Positions 62,138 through 64,000 of a stretch of DNA of 64,000 bases are shown here, in pieces (position 1 is the first letter of the stretch; every line of letters starts with the position of its first letter). Under the pieces are notes generated by a model that searched no databases, was not told the DNA's origin, and worked only from the letters and a program-made list of their open reading frames with translations. The stretch covers positions 1 to 64,000 of the forward strand of contig JAJPHL010000071.1 of NCBI GenBank assembly GCA_021325275.1. Reading direction: 5' to 3'. The position numbers were made by a program, and so were the translations under genes. The DNA is from Terriglobia bacterium. Lineage in GTDB: Bacteria > Acidobacteriota > Terriglobia > JAJPHL01.

Positions 62138-63520
62138 ATGGCCGACCGCCTTCTCCTCGTTGAAGACAAAGCCGAGCTCCGCCAAATGCTCAAAGTTGCA
62201 TTGAGCAAGGCGGGCTTCCAAGTCACTGAAGCCGCCGACGGAACCGAAGGCGTGCGTCTGCTCGGATCGCAACCGTTTTCCATCATTCTTACCGATTTGA
62301 AATTGCCGGGCTGCTCCGGCCTCGATCTGCTGCAAAAGGCGCTGGAAATCGATCCGGGAATTCCCGTGGTCGTGATGACCGCCTATGGATCGATCGAAGA
62401 ATCGGTTCGCGCGATGAAGGGCGGCGCCTACGATTTCATTCAGAAGCCGGTGGACCTGGAACATTTGCGCCTGATGCTGGAGCGCGCCGTCTTCCAGCAA
62501 CAGTTGGTGCGCGAAAATCTTTTGCTGCGTGAAGAAGTATCGCAGCGCTACGGATTCCCGCGCATTCTCGCCGAAGACGAAGTGATGCAGGCGGTTGCCC
62601 GCGACGTGCAGAAAGTCGCGCAGGCCGATACGACGGTGCTGCTACTCGGCGAAAGCGGAACGGGCAAAGAATTATTCGCGCGCGCGCTTCATCATTTGAG
62701 TTTGCGGCAGAAACAGCCGTTCGTGGCGATCAATTGCGCGGCCATCCCCGAGGGACTTGTGGAGAATGAGCTCTTCGGTCACGAGAAAGGCGCCTACACG
62801 GGCGCCGGCGCGCGGAAAATCGGCAAGTTCGAATTGGCGCATCGCGGCACGATTTTCCTCGATGAAATCGGCGAGCTGCCGCTGGCGGTGCAATCGAAGA
62901 TCTTGCGCGTGCTCGAGGAACGCGCCTTCGAACGCGTCGGCGGGTTGCAGACCATCGAAGTGGACGTGCGGGTGGTTGCCGCGACCAATCGCGACCTATT
63001 GCAATGCGTCGCGCAAAAGACCTTTCGCGAAGATTTGTACTTCCGCATCGCCGCGCTGCCGGTCACGATCCCGCCGTTGCGCGAGCGCGGCCAAGACGTT
63101 TTGATGCTCGCCAGCCACTTCATCCGGAACTTCGCGCGCGAGTTCAAGAAAAAGGAAATCCGCCTGTCGCCGGAAGCCGAAGAGGTTTTGCTCGGCTATC
63201 ACTGGCCCGGCAACGTGCGCGAATTGCAGAACGCCATCGAGCGCGCCGTGATTCTCTGCGAAGAAGGCGTAATCCTGCCGGCGGATCTGAACATTCGCCC
63301 GGCGGTGGCGGGCGCGATCCCCACGCCGGATTTTGGCGGCGAGCCGTTCGACTGGGAAGGTCCGCTCGAAGAAGTCACGCAGCGCGCGGTGTCGATGGTG
63401 GAGCGCGCGAAAATCATGGCCGCGCTTCGGGAAGCGCGTTGGAACAAAATGAAGGCCGCCGAAAAACTCGGTATCGCTTACAAGACGCTTCTGGCCAAGT
63501 CACGGGCGCTGGGCATTTAA
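62138..63520 (+). CDS. NtrC-type sigma-54-dependent response regulator
   Basis: A 460-residue activator. The receiver carries its phospho-acceptor in IILTDLKLPGCSGL. The AAA+ domain has Walker A GESGTGKE, the sigma-54 contact GAYTGA, and IFLDEIGELPLA. The Fis-type HTH is WNKMKAAEKLGIAYKTLLAK. It follows the sensor kinase by two genes on the same strand. Its targets are unknown; pilus control would fit the nearby PilD-like gene but is unproven. Confidence 0.94.
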   Translation: MADRLLLVEDKAELRQMLKVALSKAGFQVTEAADGTEGVRLLGSQPFSIILTDLKLPGCSGLDLLQKALEIDPGIPVVVMTAYGSIEESVRAMKGGAYDFIQKPVDLEHLRLMLERAVFQQQLVRENLLLREEVSQRYGFPRILAEDEVMQAVARDVQKVAQADTTVLLLGESGTGKELFARALHHLSLRQKQPFVAINCAAIPEGLVENELFGHEKGAYTGAGARKIGKFELAHRGTIFLDEIGELPLAVQSKILRVLEERAFERVGGLQTIEVDVRVVAATNRDLLQCVAQKTFREDLYFRIAALPVTIPPLRERGQDVLMLASHFIRNFAREFKKKEIRLSPEAEEVLLGYHWPGNVRELQNAIERAVILCEEGVILPADLNIRPAVAGAIPTPDFGGEPFDWEGPLEEVTQRAVSMVERAKIMAALREARWNKMKAAEKLGIAYKTLLAKSRALGI

Positions 63521-63530
63521 CCCATATCCA

Positions 63531-64000
63531 ATGGCCGAACAAGCGCGACACTTTGCCGGTCACATCGAAACTCAGTTGGGCCGCGTGATTGTCGGCCAGC
63601 GCGAAGTTCTCAGGCAAGTGGCTACCGTGTTGCTTTGCGGCGGTCACGCGCTGCTGGAAGGCGTTCCCGGAATCGCCAAAACTCTCATGGTGAAATCGCT
63701 GGCGCGCGTTTGTGCGCTGCGATTTCAGCGCGTGCAGTGCGCGCCCGACCTCATGCCCGCCGACGTCACCGGCGGCAGCGTCTACAACATGGCCGCGGGA
63801 TCGTTCAGCCTGCATCGCGGGCCCGTGTTCACCGATTTGCTGCTGGTGGACGAAGTGAATCGCATGCCGCCGCGCACGCAAGCCGCGCTGCTGGAGTGCA
63901 TGGAGGAGCGCCAAGTTACGATCGACGGCACGGGTCACGCGCTGAGCGAGTGGTTCAGCGTTTTCGCCACCCAGAATCCCGTGGAGTTTGAAGGCACGTA
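63531..64000 (+). CDS. MoxR-family AAA+ ATPase, truncated at the window edge
   Basis: The first 156 codons of a MoxR-type ATPase. Walker A is EGVPGIAKT, Walker B is LLLVDEVNR, and sensor 1 lies in FATQNPVEFEGT. The N-terminal helix has GRVIVGQREVLRQV. MoxR proteins act as chaperones with VWA-domain partners. The gene begins 10 bp after the NtrC-type regulator and continues past position 64000. Confidence 0.93.
   Translation, partial: MAEQARHFAGHIETQLGRVIVGQREVLRQVATVLLCGGHALLEGVPGIAKTLMVKSLARVCALRFQRVQCAPDLMPADVTGGSVYNMAAGSFSLHRGPVFTDLLLVDEVNRMPPRTQAALLECMEERQVTIDGTGHALSEWFSVFATQNPVEFEGT

Overview
The window is GC-rich DNA packed with protein-coding genes on both strands (about 62 genes or gene fragments and no gap over 300 bp). 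I see no rRNA, tRNA or CRISPR. The gene set suggests a Gram-negative, heterotrophic soil-type bacterium, most likely Acidobacteriota of the Bryobacterales/Solibacter kind. The pointers are a tripartite RND pump, hopanoid/squalene genes, tandem c-heme plus copper-monooxygenase proteins, small duplicated secreted proteins, S9 peptidases with Gly/Arg-rich inserts, NtrC-type regulators and intergenic hairpin repeats. The phylum is inferred from gene content; no marker gene was compared.

Layout. 1-6.9 kb: a minus-strand operon padR - tolC-like - RND pump - membrane-fusion protein, then a secreted protein. 6.97-9.84 kb: lipoprotein, geranylgeranyl-reductase-like flavoprotein and hemL, with overlapping stops and starts. 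9.84-11.8 kb: aspartic protease, XRE regulator and a galactokinase without a normal start codon. 11.86-15.1 kb: two tandem cytochrome c/PHM-type copper monooxygenases and a redoxin. 15.1-15.85 kb: higBA. 15.9-18.2 kb: GT2 glycosyltransferase and hutH. 18.2-23.4 kb: DinB, then a minus-strand acyl-CoA operon (mutase large and B12 subunits, AtuA, AtuA C-terminal protein, thioesterase) interrupted by a GxxExxY nuclease gene inside a perfect 31-bp inverted repeat. 23.4-30.3 kb: Uma2 nuclease, S9 peptidase, NtrC-type regulator and CHASE2 histidine kinase. 30.5-37.5 kb: orphan RHH protein, mrfAB repair genes, gamma-glutamylcyclotransferase and an aconitase X pair. 37.5-41.1 kb: TauE-type permease, duplicated secreted proteins with terminators, tsaB, rimI and a YdcH-like protein. 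41-48.1 kb: two-lobed aspartic protease, PBP2 (mrdA), rodA and an RNase E/G with a huge disordered insert. 48.1-50 kb: a RelE/Phd module and serS. 50.1-57.7 kb: hopanoid/squalene cluster hpnA, hpnG, two zinc dehydrogenases, hpnC, hpnD and hpnE. 57.7-58.2 kb: brnTA. 58.3-64 kb: GT4, prepilin peptidase, histidine kinase, secreted coiled-coil protein, NtrC-type regulator and the start of a MoxR ATPase.

The most unusual feature is a set of intergenic hairpin elements built from short A-rich or CAC-rich repeat units (7-10 bp period). One family (CACAGATTA units) occurs as a 477-bp element carrying the GxxExxY nuclease gene and again, 19 kb away, as a short hairpin without a gene that has the identical 31-mer. 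This looks like a small mobile element and its non-autonomous derivative. Other families sit at 11.8, 18.7 and 28.4 kb. Several touch or supply the stop codons of neighbouring genes.
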